A DNA stretch of 64,000 nt, taken from contig JACTAT010000043.1 in NCBI GenBank assembly GCA_014526335.1, forward strand, positions 2,205,206-2,269,205, in the 5' to 3' direction. The notes under the pieces were generated by a model. It made no database searches. It was not told the DNA's origin and saw nothing but the letters and a program-made list of their open reading frames with translations. The position numbers and the translations under genes were made by a program. Source of the DNA: Chrysaora quinquecirrha (Eukaryota; Cnidaria; Scyphozoa; Semaeostomeae; Pelagiidae). Shown piece after piece: positions 1-11,989 of the stretch (its first letter is position 1; every line of letters starts with the position of its first letter).

Positions 1-860
1 AATGAATGAATGCATAGCCTGAACCGAACCAAAATAAAGGGCCTATAATTACGATGTCTTCTTGTACTAAAATAGGTACCAAACACATTCGTAGACTTCA
101 AATTCTAAATTCTACAACATTTTACTGATTTTACGTTTCTGTGTTGTGTACTGTTGCAATTCTTTCTTCAGGAACTGTAGTGTTCGAAAGCCCCCGAACC
201 ATATTCAGAAAATCTTTTTTCAAATTCACAAAATTTGGGGATTTTTATTTAACATAAGAAACGCTACCAAATGTTTAAAGAGCAAAGTTTCTTATAGAAA
301 AAAAGAAAATAAGTGTGTTAAGTTAAGAATGTAAAGTTAAACTACGTAGTAAATTCCAAATATTAAATTCAATTACGATCACGAATTGTCCTGAAATTTC
401 CAAGAAGATATTGTTTTCATTTGTCATTAGGTAAATAGGTATGTTTTTGCTCTCAAGTTGGAATATCTCTAATTGAGGCAAAAATCATGAATCAAATAAA
501 ACCTTTGTGTTGTGTCACAAGTTTACAGAAGTTCAAGTTACTCGGCTTCCGGCTACTTCCGGTAGGCGATCATGTTGCTTCTTTTATGCAATTTCATTGA
601 TTTCATTTACTCCACTTCAAGATCTCGTGTTTACGCACATGTAAACGTTTGTTATCAAAATATCGTTGTTTTCCAATCCTAAAATTGTTGCATTTTTTGT
701 GTTTTCGATTTTAAAACTTTTAAAGTAAATTTAGTGATATTTTCAATTTCTTCTTTTTTCCTAATTAGTATTTGAAAATGGCGATTCGATTTGGCAGGCA
801 TTAAGCTTATAAATCTTGTCATTTAATATTTATTTTTCGATCTTTTGTGACTCTTAGAAC
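1..860. other. AT-rich stretch without recognised features
   Basis: I see no convincing exon, tRNA or bounded repeat here. The only open frame (about 60 codons near 146-334) has no recognisable domain and is typical of chance in AT-rich DNA. Confidence 0.5.
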
Positions 861-863
861 CCT

Positions 864-1140
864 CCGTTCCCGCTGATTCCCGCCCGCTCCCGCTGATTCC
901 CGGTGATTCCCGCTCGTTCCCACTCGTTTCCGCTCGTTCCCGCCCATTCCCGCTGATCCCCGGTCATTCCTGCTCATTCCCGCTGATTCCCGCTCGTTCC
1001 CGCTGATTCCCGGTCATTCCCGCTCGTTCCCGCTGATTCCCGCTCGTTCCCGCTCGTTCCCGCTGATTCCCGGTCATTCCCGCTCGTTCCCGCCCGTTCC
1101 CGCCGATTCCCGCGCGTTCCCGCTGATATTCCCCGTTCCT
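864..1140. repeat. 10-bp minisatellite (TTCCCGCTSR type)
   Basis: About 27 head-to-tail copies of a 10-bp unit, mostly TTCCCGCTGA, TTCCCGCTCG and TTCCCGGTCA. Several copies alternate in a 20- or 30-bp pattern. The reverse strand gives an open frame rich in RERAG and GN residues, which is a by-product of the repeat and not a gene. The array is far more GC-rich than its surroundings. Confidence 0.9.
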
Positions 1141-1312
1141 GCTTTTAGTAATAGCCGACAAAAATGACAACGTACACGAGTCGGAAGCTTGTTAATCCTT
1201 TAAACGACCACACTGGGGCCTAATGGTCTGACACTATTTGCCAAAGCGTAGGAAAAACAAACTTTTCTCAAGCTGCCCAAGTCATTCTGCATTCCTCCTG
1301 GCGTACTGTAAC

Positions 1313-2276
1313 GGCTATCTTTAAAACCTGGAATCTGGAATCTGGAAACTGGAAAATGGAATCTAGAAAACATGGAATCTTTAAAACATGGATTCTAGAA
1401 AATATGGAATCTTTAAAACATGGAATCTAGAAAACATGGAATCTTTAAAACATGGAATCTAGAAAACATGGAATCTATAATCTCGTAATATGAGATGCTC
1501 GTAATCTGATAAAGTGTTTGTCTAGATTACGTTAAAGCAAACCTGACCAACTCAAAACAGACCATCATCAAACTATCAAAACTCAAAACAGAATTCAGTC
1601 GGTTTTTCTATACAAAAGACCTATTAAGAAACATCCACGCCTTCTGTACTAATTTACCGATATTGAATGTCTCCAAAATCTATTGAAATCCTTTAGACAT
1701 CGGATTCTCCAAATCTAGATCAGCAGGTCACACGATTTCGATTTTTAAACAAGTATTGAAATTTGATAAGGTAATTTGAAAAATTGAAATAATGATTTTG
1801 GTAATTATTGATTACTGTTATTCAAACATGAGGAGGAAGATTATGGTCAACTATCTGTCTTTGGTGAGAGTTGACTTACATAACATGTTGCGTTGAATTG
1901 GACTGAGCAGATACACAACTGAATAAAGGAATAAATTATCATTCAATATCGGTAAATTAGTACAGAAGGTGTGGATGTTTCTTAATAGGTCTTTTGTATA
2001 GAAAAACCAACTGAATTCTGTTTTGAGTTTTGATACTTTGATGATGGTCTGTTTTGAGTTGGTCAGGTTTGCTTTAACGTAATCTAGACAAACACTTTAT
2101 CAGATTAGATTATAGATTCCATGTTTCTAGATTCCAGGTTTTAAAGATTCCATGTTTTCTAGATTCCATGTTTTAAAGATTCCATGTTTTCTAAATTCCA
2201 TGTTTTAAAGATTCCATTTTTTCTAGATTCCATTTTCTAGTTTTCAGATTCCAGATTCCAGGTTTTAAAGATAGCC
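1313..2276. mobile_element. Foldback element with ~340-bp inverted arms
   Basis: The left arm (1313-1669) is the inverted copy of the right arm (1940-2276), with a spacer of about 270 bp. The outer part of each arm is a degenerate array of TGGAATCTAGAAAACA-like units. The inner part is unique sequence that matches well between arms. The ends read GGCTATCTTTAAAACC. Flanking 9-mers TACTGTAAC (1304-1312) and TACTTCAAC (2277-2285) agree at 7 of 9 positions and may be an aged target-site duplication. A 9-bp duplication with long inverted arms suggests a Mutator-like non-autonomous element, but no transposase is present. Confidence 0.8.
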
Positions 2277-3368
2277 TACTTCAACCTCAAAGCAATTCAA
2301 TGTTTACCTTAAGAAATGGAAACTTTTGCACTATAAAGAATATCAAACCTTTCTCACCGACAAGAGAACAAATTATAGAATTCCTGGCATATTTATGCTG
2401 CTGGGGTATATGCTACAGTGCAATCAACAGTGCGAATCGGCACTCTCTGCCTCTCTTTGCTAACCTTATTGCAATTCTATAGGAGAACAAAATTTAATTC
2501 GCAGATTCATGAGGGGAATGAGTTAACTATCTAATGATCATATTCTTATCATATCTAATTCTCCACCTTGCTCAAATCAGTCTCGATTCCCGGACATAAA
2601 ATTCAGTCACTCTGTTGGTAATTTTGGCCGCCCAGATATGTCAAACAAGAAATGTTACGCATATCTAGTCTTGTCCCGCTCTCTGGCAAGCGTGGTGGGT
2701 CTGGCAAGCATGGTGGACCACATTATAGCTCAAGTGTTCGTACGAAATCATTTCGTAGTATTAATATCAAACTTTCCTCAGTTAACAAAAACCAGTCCAA
2801 CCAGAAAAAAGATACCACTGCCCGCTGCGTTAAGATCACATCAAAACAGTCTGAATCGACATAAATGTTCTGTGGCAACAGCTGCCGCTCTGCAGCAATC
2901 TCCACTACCTTGTCACAGATTATGATCTTTGGCGAGTGAACAGATGCACAAAAATCTCATGGATTCTGCAGTGACGTAGCTGATGATGGAGAGGAACCAG
3001 AAAATCAAACGAGAACTTGTCGAGACTGTCATCAACAGGAACGTAATTAGCACAATAACATAAACGATACTCATTTAGATGACTGGGGACTACATTTGAA
3101 CTTTCGTGGGGGTAACGTATTAGCTAATAACTTGATTAATTTCTTAAATGAAATTTGACTAGGGCCCTCAGAAATTCTTACCGCCAACGTTTCACCCGCT
3201 CAGAATTTTTCGATTGAATGCGATAATACTACAAACAAAACACCTACAGATGGTTTTAAAGATAGTCGTGGCAAGGGAAGGGCCTCTGCCCTAACACAAG
3301 GCACACCCTCTACAGCTCCCCATGCTGAAACAGGTATTAGGGCTACTACACTTGGGTATAGGAAGGGT

Positions 3369-4784
3369 ATGACAATTGCGTCTTTAAATGTAAATAGTCT
3401 TCTCTTACATGTCAACGAAATACGAATGCTCCTAAACGAATTGGGGATTCACATTCTTGCTATAAATGAGACCAAGCTCGATAATACTATCGACGATAAT
3501 TTAGTCAATATCGATGGGTATACTATCAAAAGGTGTGATCGTGACCGTAATGGGGGTGGTGTGGCAGTCTATATTAAAGATACTTTGTCAGAAAAATTCA
3601 CTGTGCGGGCAGATGTTCCCAAATCATCTCTTGAGCTCTTATGCGTTGAGATTAAGCCTGTTTGTGCTGCTCCTTTCTTTGTTATGGCCTGGTATAGGCC
3701 ACCGAATGCAAATGTCGATACTCTTGAAATGCTAGAGGAATGTCTACAATTTCTTGATGGGGAAGACAAGGAAATTATTGTACTAGGCGATACAAACTGT
3801 GATTTTCTCCCCCTGCATTCCAACGAAGGAGTTTCAACTGAATTTCCAGCTCATTCTACACGTCTGCTTGAAACATATAATCTATTTGGCCTACAACAAT
3901 TGATTGAATGTCCTACCCGTGAAACATTGACCACAGCTTCTCTCATAGATCATATAGCTACAACAAGTAAAAGTAATATAGTAACATCGGGAATATATAA
4001 ATCTTGCCTCAGTGATCATTACCTGGTCTATTGTGTTAGGAAATTTCGTGGTGCTTGCAAAAACCAAAATAAAAATATTTCTACTAGGCAAATGAAAAAC
4101 TTTCATCAAACCAGGTTTGTTAACGATCTATTAGGGGTAGATTGGGGATGCATCGTACGAAATACCGATGATGTTAACGTTGCAGTAAGCAAGTGGACAG
4201 AAATTTTCTCTTTTATCCTCGAAACACATGCTCCAACACGTACCAGGCGTGTTTCTGACAAATTCTGTCCATGGCTGACCAGTGATTTCAAACTTCTGTG
4301 CAAGTCAAGAGATAAGTTAAAAAAACAAGCTATTCGCTCAAAATCCGAAACGTTAATGCAATCCTATAGACAGATGCGAAATCAGGTTAATAAACTTAAT
4401 GAGGAACTAAAACGAGCTTATTTTACCAACAAGATCGCAACCTGTGAAGGAGACCCTAGGAGCACATGGAAGACTATAAATAATGTTTTAAACAAGAAAT
4501 CTAAAACCACTAATATCTCGTCACTTAACATCGAGGGTAAACATATTTCTTCAACTCTCTCCATCGCAGAATCTATGAATAACTTTTTCTGTACCATTGG
4601 GGAGAAACTTAGTGAACAAATTCCTATGGCAAAGAACCCTCTTCTTGAAGATGATTACGTTGTTAATCCACTAAACAACAAATTTAATTTTCAGCCCATT
4701 GACGCCTTCAAGTTAGGAAAAGTTTTGGGAAATTCAAAACCTCAAAGGGATATGGTACCGATGGCATTGCAAGCTTTTTCCTGA
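3369..4784 (+). pseudogene. LINE copy 1 ORF2, endonuclease and N-terminal linker
   Basis: This frame encodes an apurinic/apyrimidinic-type endonuclease that would nick target DNA to prime reverse transcription. Visible motifs in order are SLNVNSL at the start, AINETK (the catalytic-Glu region), WYRPP, GDTNCDF (the catalytic Asp/Asn region), LIDHI and LSDHYLVY (the catalytic Asp-His pair). All the usual active-site signatures are therefore still present. A basic linker rich in Lys and Arg follows (around 4280-4450). The frame ends near 4740 because of a one-base shift; reverse transcriptase sequence continues in other frames through 4738-4990. The product as it stands would lack the catalytic polymerase domain. 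Confidence 0.9.
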
Positions 4785-5771
4785 AAATTGCACTTCCGGT
4801 CATCTCAGAATCCCTTTGCGATATTTTCAACCTTTCCACTGCTACTGGCTGCTTTCCAGACAGCTGGAAAATAGCCAGAGTAGCACCAATTTTAAAAGCG
4901 GACAACCTGATGACCGATCTAACTACCGACCTATATCTGTCTTGCCAGTTCTCGCTAGGGTTTTCGAAAACTTATTTACAACCAATTGTACGATTATTTG
5001 GACCTAAACAAACACCTATTTTCAAACCAATCTGGTTTCAGAGCTCTCCACTCGGTTGTCACTTGTCTTCTTAACAACACAGATGACTGGTATGTGAATA
5101 TGGACAATGGAAGTTACACTGCCAATATTTTCATTGATCTCAAAAAAGCATTTGATACCGTAGACCATGACATCTTACTTGCTAAGCTGAATAAATATGG
5201 GGTTGAAAATCTTGAGCTTACATGGTTTACTTCCTATCTAACCAATAGAAAACAGTTCTGCAAAGTAAATGGGGTATGTTCTAAAACTGAAGATATTCGC
5301 TGTGGGCTGCCCCAGGGTTCTTGTCTCGGCCCTCTTTTGTTTCTCATATATATCAATGATCTTCCGCTTTCTCTGAAAAAAGGTAAAGTTACCATGTACG
5401 CCGATGACACCAGTATTTCATACTCCTCTTTGAGCCTAACAGACATTAGCCAAACTTTAAATAGCGAATTGAACGTCTTGAAGCAATGGTTGCAAGGTAA
5501 CAAACTTTCTTTGAATGTTATTAAGACACAAGCTCTGATTGTAGGTTCCCAGCCCAAAATTAAGAAAATTACTGACAAAATAGTCGACCATCCACAATTT
5601 TTTATTGGTGACTCTCAAATTGAAAATGTCGACCGAACAAAGTATCTGGGTATGATTATCGACAGGAGCTTGAATTGGGAAGGCCACGTTAAGCATCTCC
5701 GTACAAAGGTTTCTCGTGCAATTGGTTTCCTGAAATATTCCAAAAATTTTTACCAAAACTACGTTAAGTAA
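4738..5771 (+). pseudogene. LINE copy 1 reverse transcriptase domain (frameshifted)
   Basis: The reverse transcriptase follows the endonuclease after frame changes near 4738, 4900 and 4985. From 4986 it is open again for about 260 codons. It shows FIDLKKAFDTVDH (palm motif A), [20 protein letters not shown] (motif B) and the catalytic YADD box at 5397-5408. The frame is lost once more around 5757-5775. The catalytic residues are intact, but the indels would prevent one polyprotein from being made. The same order of motifs is seen in LINE copy 2. Confidence 0.9.
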
Positions 5772-5785
5772 AATGTATCGGGGTA

Positions 5786-6229
5786 TTGTCGAGCCCCATT
5801 TCCGGTTCTGCTGTTCAGTGTGGGGTGCTGTGGGTGACTAAATTGCTAACGTTGCAGAAGTTGCAAAATCGTGCAGCTAGAATAGTAACTAAAAGTAGAT
5901 TCGATGCGCCTGCTACTGAACTAATTCGCAGTTTAATTTGGCCAACTCTGGATGAAATTATTAAAAGCGAAACAGCTACAACAATGTATAAATCACTAAA
6001 TGGGCTGGCCCCAATCTACCTCTCTAACCTTTTCCATAAGAAATCTACCAGTACTATCAGAAAACTGAGAAATACCGACACTGACCTTGTGATGCCCTTA
6101 CGGAAAACTAACAATGGGCAGAAGGCAATTTCGTTTCGTGGACCTAAACTTTGGAATAAACTTGAACGCGAAATTAAACTGGCTCCCTCCCTTGCCACCG
6201 TTAAGAGAAGAATGAAAAACATGTTTTGA
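5786..6229 (+). pseudogene. LINE copy 1 C-terminal domain
   Basis: This is the C-terminal part of the LINE polyprotein. It contains LQNRAARIVT, a signature common downstream of the reverse transcriptase in CR1/L2/Jockey-type elements, then SLNGLAPIYLSNLF and FRGPKLWNKL. It ends in a natural TGA at 6227-6229. The matching segment of LINE copy 2 lies at 58,521-58,916. Its biochemical role is not known to me. Confidence 0.85.
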
Positions 6230-6286
6230 TAGCCAACATTTTAACCAATTGACAATTTGTATATTAAACTGTATAAACGTCGTTGT

Positions 6287-6333
6287 CACGGCCCCCTGAA
6301 AAGCAGTTCTTTTGAACTGACGGGGCTACCGTG
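6287..6333 (+). other. LINE 3' UTR hairpin, copy 1
   Basis: A 47-nt stem-loop: outer stem CACGG (6287-6291) with CCGTG (6329-6333), a middle stem of GCCCC with GGGGC, and an inner stem CAGTTC (6304-6309) with GAACTG (6314-6319) around a TTTT loop. It is followed directly by the AAATA-type tail. Related LINE clades use a 3' structure for recognition by their own reverse transcriptase. The same 47-nt structure ends LINE copy 2 at 58,972-59,018. Confidence 0.85.
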
Positions 6334-6368
6334 CATAAAGAAGTAAAAATAAATAAAAAATAAATAAA

Positions 6369-7324
6369 TGGCATCCCCTGGTCCGCCCGTTATTCTTACG
6401 TTCTCTGTAGTCTGTAAACATTTCAATCAAAATATGAGCTAGCAGCACATGCGCCCAATTCTCATATGATTCTTACGTTTCTTGCTGATGATAGTGAAGA
6501 ACTCTAATCAAACGTCAACATACAGGCAAGACTCGTTACATTTTTCTAATTATGTTGCCTCCACGATGATACTTACTGCACAATGTCCAGAAAACCAGCT
6601 TCTTACCTTAACAATAATGATTCGGCCTACCGTCAGTACAAGAATAGTGTTGGAAAGACAAGTCTTTGGGTTTCCATTCTATTACTGAACATTCCACTCG
6701 TCAGCAAATCATCTTGGAGAAGCTAATGCAAACATTGCATGTGACCTGAACATTTGCTACAGTCAGGGGAGATTAGCCAACTGAACTATACAGAAAGAGA
6801 CTGGTACGATAAATTATTGCGCTGAAAGCGTAACCAATTGGAAGTCAAGGAGCGAGTGCCTGCAAATATGTGTGGGATGCGCGAATACAAGGTTCAGTAC
6901 AATGAAAAAAAATCCATGCGAGACAGATTTGAAGCCAATGACGAAAATGTCAAGAGAAATCAAGAGAAATTACTTTCAGGAGCTACGTAATAGAGATTCG
7001 AGAGTTATTTAAGTCAGTCCTTTCTCCATGTGCGCAAAATTGGTTTTGCATTCTGCACAAATCGGAACAATTTAATTTTTGTTCAAGTCTTTCTAACTTT
7101 AGTTCAATTGTTTAGCCTTCCTTTGCTTCCCGGACACCTCCTCGTAACCTCACAAAAGTTTAGGTCACGTATTTTTGCATCAGCTTCTCCTAGAAAATTT
7201 GGTGGCTGGTGGAATGGACAGGAATAGCATGAGAACCAGAAGCCACTGGTAAGAGTCTTTCGAGGGCATATCTCGGGTGGAGGGGCAAATCGCTGATTAA
7301 AATCAAATACACTTTCCAGGTTAC
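6369..7324. other. Unassigned stretch
   Basis: No bounded repeat, RNA gene or convincing exon seen. Small open frames of 60-80 codons on both strands lack recognisable domains. Confidence 0.45.
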
Positions 7325-7815
7325 TCACAAAAAAACAAATCAATCACCAATACTGATATGAATCACGAAAATCTCAAAATAATTGAATTAATTACAAACT
7401 AACAAAATTTATCACAAATTTACCAAATGAATCACAAAATAATGAAATTTATCACAAATAAACCAATCTAACCATAAATGATAAATCAAAATCACGTCAA
7501 CATTCAGGATCAATCCCAAAATCAAACCAAACTCAAATAATCAAATAAATCATAATATTCGAAAATTGTTATTCACAAATAATCACGAAGATCACACTAA
7601 TCACAGATTATCATAGTAATCAAAAAATATTAATTCATAAAAAAATCGCTTTCATCAAAAAAAAATCAGTTTAATAACACACAAATCATTTAAATCCCAA
7701 AATAATCAAACTGATCACATATCATCAAAAAAACTCACGTGCATTTTCAAGATTAATAAAAAAAAACTAAATAAAATAACAAATAAATATATTAAAACAC
7801 ACAAAAATAACCCAC
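7325..7815. repeat. Degenerate AT-rich array (AATCACAAA type)
   Basis: Diffuse repetition of AATCAC, ATCACAAAA and AAAATCA words without a strict period. It has the look of an old, decayed simple-sequence array. Confidence 0.7.
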
Positions 7816-8324
7816 TGATTAATAATCACGGAAGCTTTTCAGCGAGTGATTTGCCTTTCACCTGAAACTAATGGGAGCCCGCATACGGAAATAATCTTCC
7901 AAAAATGCTAAATCAAAATAATATAATGAAAAACATCACAATTACCTCAGTATGGCGAGTATGCAATACTGCATACTCACGTTTTCCTTCTGCAAGCCTT
8001 TCCTCGCATCTTTCAACTAAAAAGGAACATCTTCAAAATCAGAAAATGTTAGAGCTGTATGCGAAAAAACTCGTTAGGTCTTACTAGATTGGTTGATTGT
8101 AATCCTTGTAGATAGGCCTACCTTACAGGAAAAATGCAAACTATTGAACAGCTGATTTCATTCTTTGAGAATCTGCTTGAGCAGTCACCATGAGCAATTT
8201 TCGAGTACTAAATATAAATATAGCTTAAAGGGGACTAGCCCCTGCCTGTCTCTGACCAGCTCTTCCTATGGATTTCATCAATAAAAACCTCAACATCAAA
8301 GGCATTGAAGTGGCTATACTTGCT

Positions 8325-8815
8325 TTTAATCTAAATCAGAATCTAATTTAGAATGTTAATCTCAAACCTTGATCTTGAACTTAATCTTAATCTTAGCCAC
8401 AGACTCTGTCTTAAATTTCAATTGAAAATTGATCTTAAGGTGAATCCTAATCTTTATCTCAATCTTAATCTGAATTTGATTTTAATCTTAATCTCTATTT
8501 TAATTGAATGATAAACTAAATCAAAAACTTTAAAGTTCATCGTAATATTAGTGTTAGATTGTTAACTGACTCTTAATCTTAATCTTAATTTCAATGTTAA
8601 TATTATTTAATCCTAATCAAAATTCCAACTCATACTAAGAATTAATTTTATTATTATTCTGAATATTGTTTTATAATCAACCTTAGTCTTATAGAAACTT
8701 AATCCTAATATAAATCTTAATCTTAATCTTAATGTAAATTGTAATAATAACCTTAATCTTAATTTTAATGTAAATATTAATCTGCATTTCAAATTATATT
8801 AAAACTGAAATCGAA
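8325..8815. repeat. Degenerate hexamer array (TTAATC)n
   Basis: Runs of AATCTTAATCTTAAT with many substitutions, base unit six bases. The unit is not the metazoan telomere hexamer TTAGGG, nor a simple variant of it. Confidence 0.75.
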
Positions 8816-8879
8816 ATTAAGACGAAAATTTGATAGGAATGCCAGATATTGCATTGTAAGGTAACCATAAACAACAACA

Positions 8880-9800
8880 AGACTAGGGAACTGGAATGAA
8901 GAACAGGACTGTTGAGTGGAAATTAAATACAGCACAACACGAAGGCACCGAACCCAGCAGCAACTTATCACTATCAACAAAAACTAGACTTTGGGACATG
9001 CACAAGAACAGGACTAATATCAAGATGAGCGCAGGATTAAAGAACAGGACTAAAGGAAAGATTGAAGACAATGGACGGAAACAAGACTAAGTAACATGGC
9101 ACGAGAAAATGACTGAAAATTATGAGCAATAACATCTCAGATCATGAGATTATAGAACAGAACCACCAAAGAATGGAACTGAGTAACATAAATAATAACA
9201 AGACTGAGGAACAGAACAAAAGAAGAGGACTGAAGACCAGGAATAAAACAAGACTAAGGAACATGGCACAGGAACACAAGAACATGCATAATCTTAGGAC
9301 TAAGCAAAATGACTGAGAAATGGGACTGTGGAACATAAAACTTATTAAAGACTAAGTTAAAATATGGACCCATGAACTGGGCTCATGAATAGTGCCCATT
9401 AATAATATAATGGCTGAGGACCAGGACACAGAAATGGGAACAGGACCTTCGCGTATATATGGACCTCAGACCAAACAGGGACGATAAGCAGGGAGCAGAA
9501 ACAGGACCCTTTATTGTGGCTTGAGGACTTTGGACTAATACTAAGGAACAGAACCTTTAGTGGGACGAACAGAACAGGACCTTTGAATGGGCATGGGCAT
9601 GGGACTAAAAAGGAACCTTGTATAGGCAGTAGAAACAGGACCCATTATTATGCTGTAGGAACACTGGGCTAATACAAAGGAAAAGGAGCTTTACTGGGAC
9701 CAGAGAACAGGACCTTGGACTGGATATAGACATCGGACTAAATAGGGACTTGGACAGGGAGCAGAAACAGGACCCATCATTATGGCTTAAGGACCATGAA
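8880..9800 (+). repeat. Degenerate minisatellite, GGAACAGGACTRA type (array 1)
   Basis: Irregular repetition of words such as GAACAGGACTAAGG and GGAACATGG. Related arrays lie at 12.0-12.9 kb in the opposite orientation and at 14.76-15.24 kb in the same orientation. Confidence 0.8.
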
Positions 9801-9814
9801 CAAATATTGTACTC

Positions 9815-10040
9815 TAAGGTGCCAAAAAAGGGGGCCCCATTTATTAATTTTGAGTTTTTCCTCACCCCCGGGATTATTAATTTTGGAAGCAAAAATTTCA
9901 ATTGTGAAAGGATTAAACTATGTTTATTAAATTTCCCCCACCCCCTGAACTTTATATGGACCCTCTTTTATTAAATTTTCGAAAAATTTCCCACCTCCAG
10001 CCCCCCGTTTATTTGGACCCCCTGTTTATTTGGCACATTA
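9815..10040. mobile_element. Short TIR element (~226 bp)
   Basis: Ends are TAAGGTGCCAAA on the left and TTTGGCACATTA on the right, imperfect inverted repeats. Both ends run into G/C-tract sequence. The centre is AT-rich with TTTATTAATTTTG-like repetition. No duplication of the target can be confirmed. Confidence 0.45.
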
Positions 10041-10255
10041 AAGTAGTAGTTAGTATATTTTAGCATATTTACATACATTATCATTTTTAGTTACTTATTC
10101 TCATGTAGCAATTTTAGGTTACATCCTGTAGCATCACTAGCATAGGCATTCCAGCTCGCATGCTACCCATGTAGGTCATTACTGCATTTTCCTGGGTATT
10201 ACCTTATTTGTCACATGTAGTATAGCCTTTGTTATTCATACCTTAGGGCCCATAT

Positions 10256-11428
10256 ACACTACGCCTTAAAATCTTTCTTACACGGCAGGGTGCAGAGCAA
10301 AGAAGTGTGATTTCCAGAGTTTCTGACCTAACTTTTCTGCACTGAAAAATTCACGCCTGTCAATTATTCGGACCATTGTTGACGGTTTTGATAATTGGAT
10401 TTTTCTTAACGTCTACAGAGTTTGTGAAAATTTTAATCACTGATGACAGGAATCATTAAGAAAACAAAAGACTTAGAAAATCAGGGAGCATCCTTAGCTC
10501 GAGAGCATCCCTAACTTAATAGGTCGGCCCCTTTGGCACATCTACGCAAGAGCTGAAACAGTCGTTCTTTAATTCTTTTTGGGATTAAGCAAATTATCAC
10601 TTATAGTTACCGTGTAGATGGTCAATTTTGGTACTTTTTATCAAGAACGTTCTTGAGAACGGATTAAAGAAGCTGCTTGGGCAAGTTAAGCATCCCTTGG
10701 AGGTGCTTAATTTTGTGCAGTTCATTGCTTAACAAATCTGTGCTGTCATCAAAGATTAAAACATCCCTCTGCAGCAAAACATCGCACGCAATTCAAATAC
10801 AGAAAAACAAAATGACGGATGAAAAATTTTGAAAGTAGTAGTTTATTTTCTCATTTCCTTTTACAGAAGGTTTGAAGGGTTTGTTGAAGGCTTCTTGTTC
10901 TCCTATGTTCATATTCATCTTGCTGAAAATTCAGTTTTTTCTGAAACATTATAAATTTGACGGAGCAGAACAGCGATACTAACGACAACGAATCAGAAGG
11001 GCAATACCAGCCTTTAACATGTCACCTAAAAGCACTCTAAAGCAGCCATTTTTATAAAGGACTTTGAACGTCTTCTTAAATTTTTGTGCAATTTTTTTAA
11101 CATAAATGAAATATAATAATGAAATAGAAAACCAAAAATCTCGAATGCAGACAGTATGAAGGCTGTCATCAAATGATTACATTTAAAGTATCCTGCTGCT
11201 GTACATCCCTGGAAAATAGAAGCCGGAAAAACAGGAATTCAGCATTGCTCCATTGCTATCCTGCTGTTATGGTCAGGTTTTTAGCTCTTGCGTAGATGCG
11301 CCCTTTGTTCCTTACTTGTGAAAAAAGTAAGGAAAATTTCCTAACATCGACCATGTACACTGTGCATCAAGGTGTTAATTCGCAAAATTTTAGAAGAATG
11401 TAAAAAAGTTGCTAGTGTATATGGTCCC
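10256..11428. mobile_element. TIR element (~1.17 kb), GGGCCCATATACACTA ends
   Basis: The left end GGGCCCATATACACTA and the right end TAGTGTATATGGTCCC are inverted with one mismatch. No coding potential is visible in between. Flanking octamers do not match, so target-site evidence is lacking. Confidence 0.6.
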
Positions 11429-11814
11429 GTATATAGCTTTTTAATGTCATTATCTAAGCATAGTAATTCATTCATTATAAGTACACAAATATTGTAAATA
11501 GTTAACGTAGCATAAGTATAAAAATTGGTAGATTTTAGTTTGCAAGTTTGTCAGATCACAGAAAAACCAAAGCAAAGTGTCCCCATTGCTGGTATTCTGC
11601 AGCACGCAAGCAAAGCCTACCATAGTTCAGGGTGAGATTGTTTCGATTGTTTTTCGGTAGATATATCTAGTTTAGTTTAATTGGTAATTGGTCAAAATCC
11701 ACGTTCTGCTAAATTGGTGACTAAACAAGTGACTCAAAAGGTTCAAAACATTGCCATACAATTTATTCATTATTCAAATAGTTTACAATTAGCCCATGCC
11801 CGTCTCTGACCACC

Positions 11815-11945
11815 GCCTCGTAGAACCTCCGCCTCAAGGACCTCTGCCTCAAAGACGTCTGCCTCAAGGACCTCTGCCCTAAGGAGCTCTGCCTCAAGGA
11901 CCTCTGCCTTAAGAACCTCTGCCTCAACGAACTCTGCTTCTTGAC
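11815..11945. repeat. 15-bp minisatellite (CTCAAGGACCTCTGC)
   Basis: About eight imperfect copies of CTCAAGGACCTCTGC. They lie just upstream of the inverted GGAACAGGACTRA-type array. Confidence 0.8.
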
Positions 11946-11989
11946 TTAGCTCTTAGTTTCTAATCTTGAGTATTTTTCCTTGGTCGTAG

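Larger units (their letters stand above)
3155..6368 (+). mobile_element. LINE copy 1 (CR1/L2-like), 5' end uncertain, 3' end complete
   Basis: One non-LTR retrotransposon: an APE-type endonuclease, a reverse transcriptase, a C-terminal part, a structured 3' UTR and a short A-rich tail of AAATA repeats (about 6344-6368). The reading frame is open upstream of the first in-frame methionine at 3369 to at least 3200, so the true 5' end may lie further left, possibly near 2600. At least four small indels break the frame. LINE copy 2 at 53.9-59.0 kb belongs to the same family, and clade assignment (CR1/L2-like) rests on motif style only. Confidence 0.9.

Noticed and set aside
864..1140. Possible CRISPR-like regular array
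   Set aside because: The units are contiguous 10-mers with no spacers; it is a minisatellite in a eukaryotic genome.
2300..2925. Short plus-strand frames as a separate gene before LINE copy 1
   Set aside because: Overlapping frames with no domain. They may be the decayed 5' part of the LINE, but this cannot be shown.
2980..3003. Hammerhead-like core: CTGATGA, a TGG...CCA stem, then GAAA
   Set aside because: The two conserved boxes and stem II fit, but I could not find strands forming stems I and III with a cleavage site on either side. Chance is likely.
8325..8815. TTAATC array as degenerate telomere repeat
   Set aside because: The hexamer differs from TTAGGG by loss of all Gs, and no real telomere units are present.
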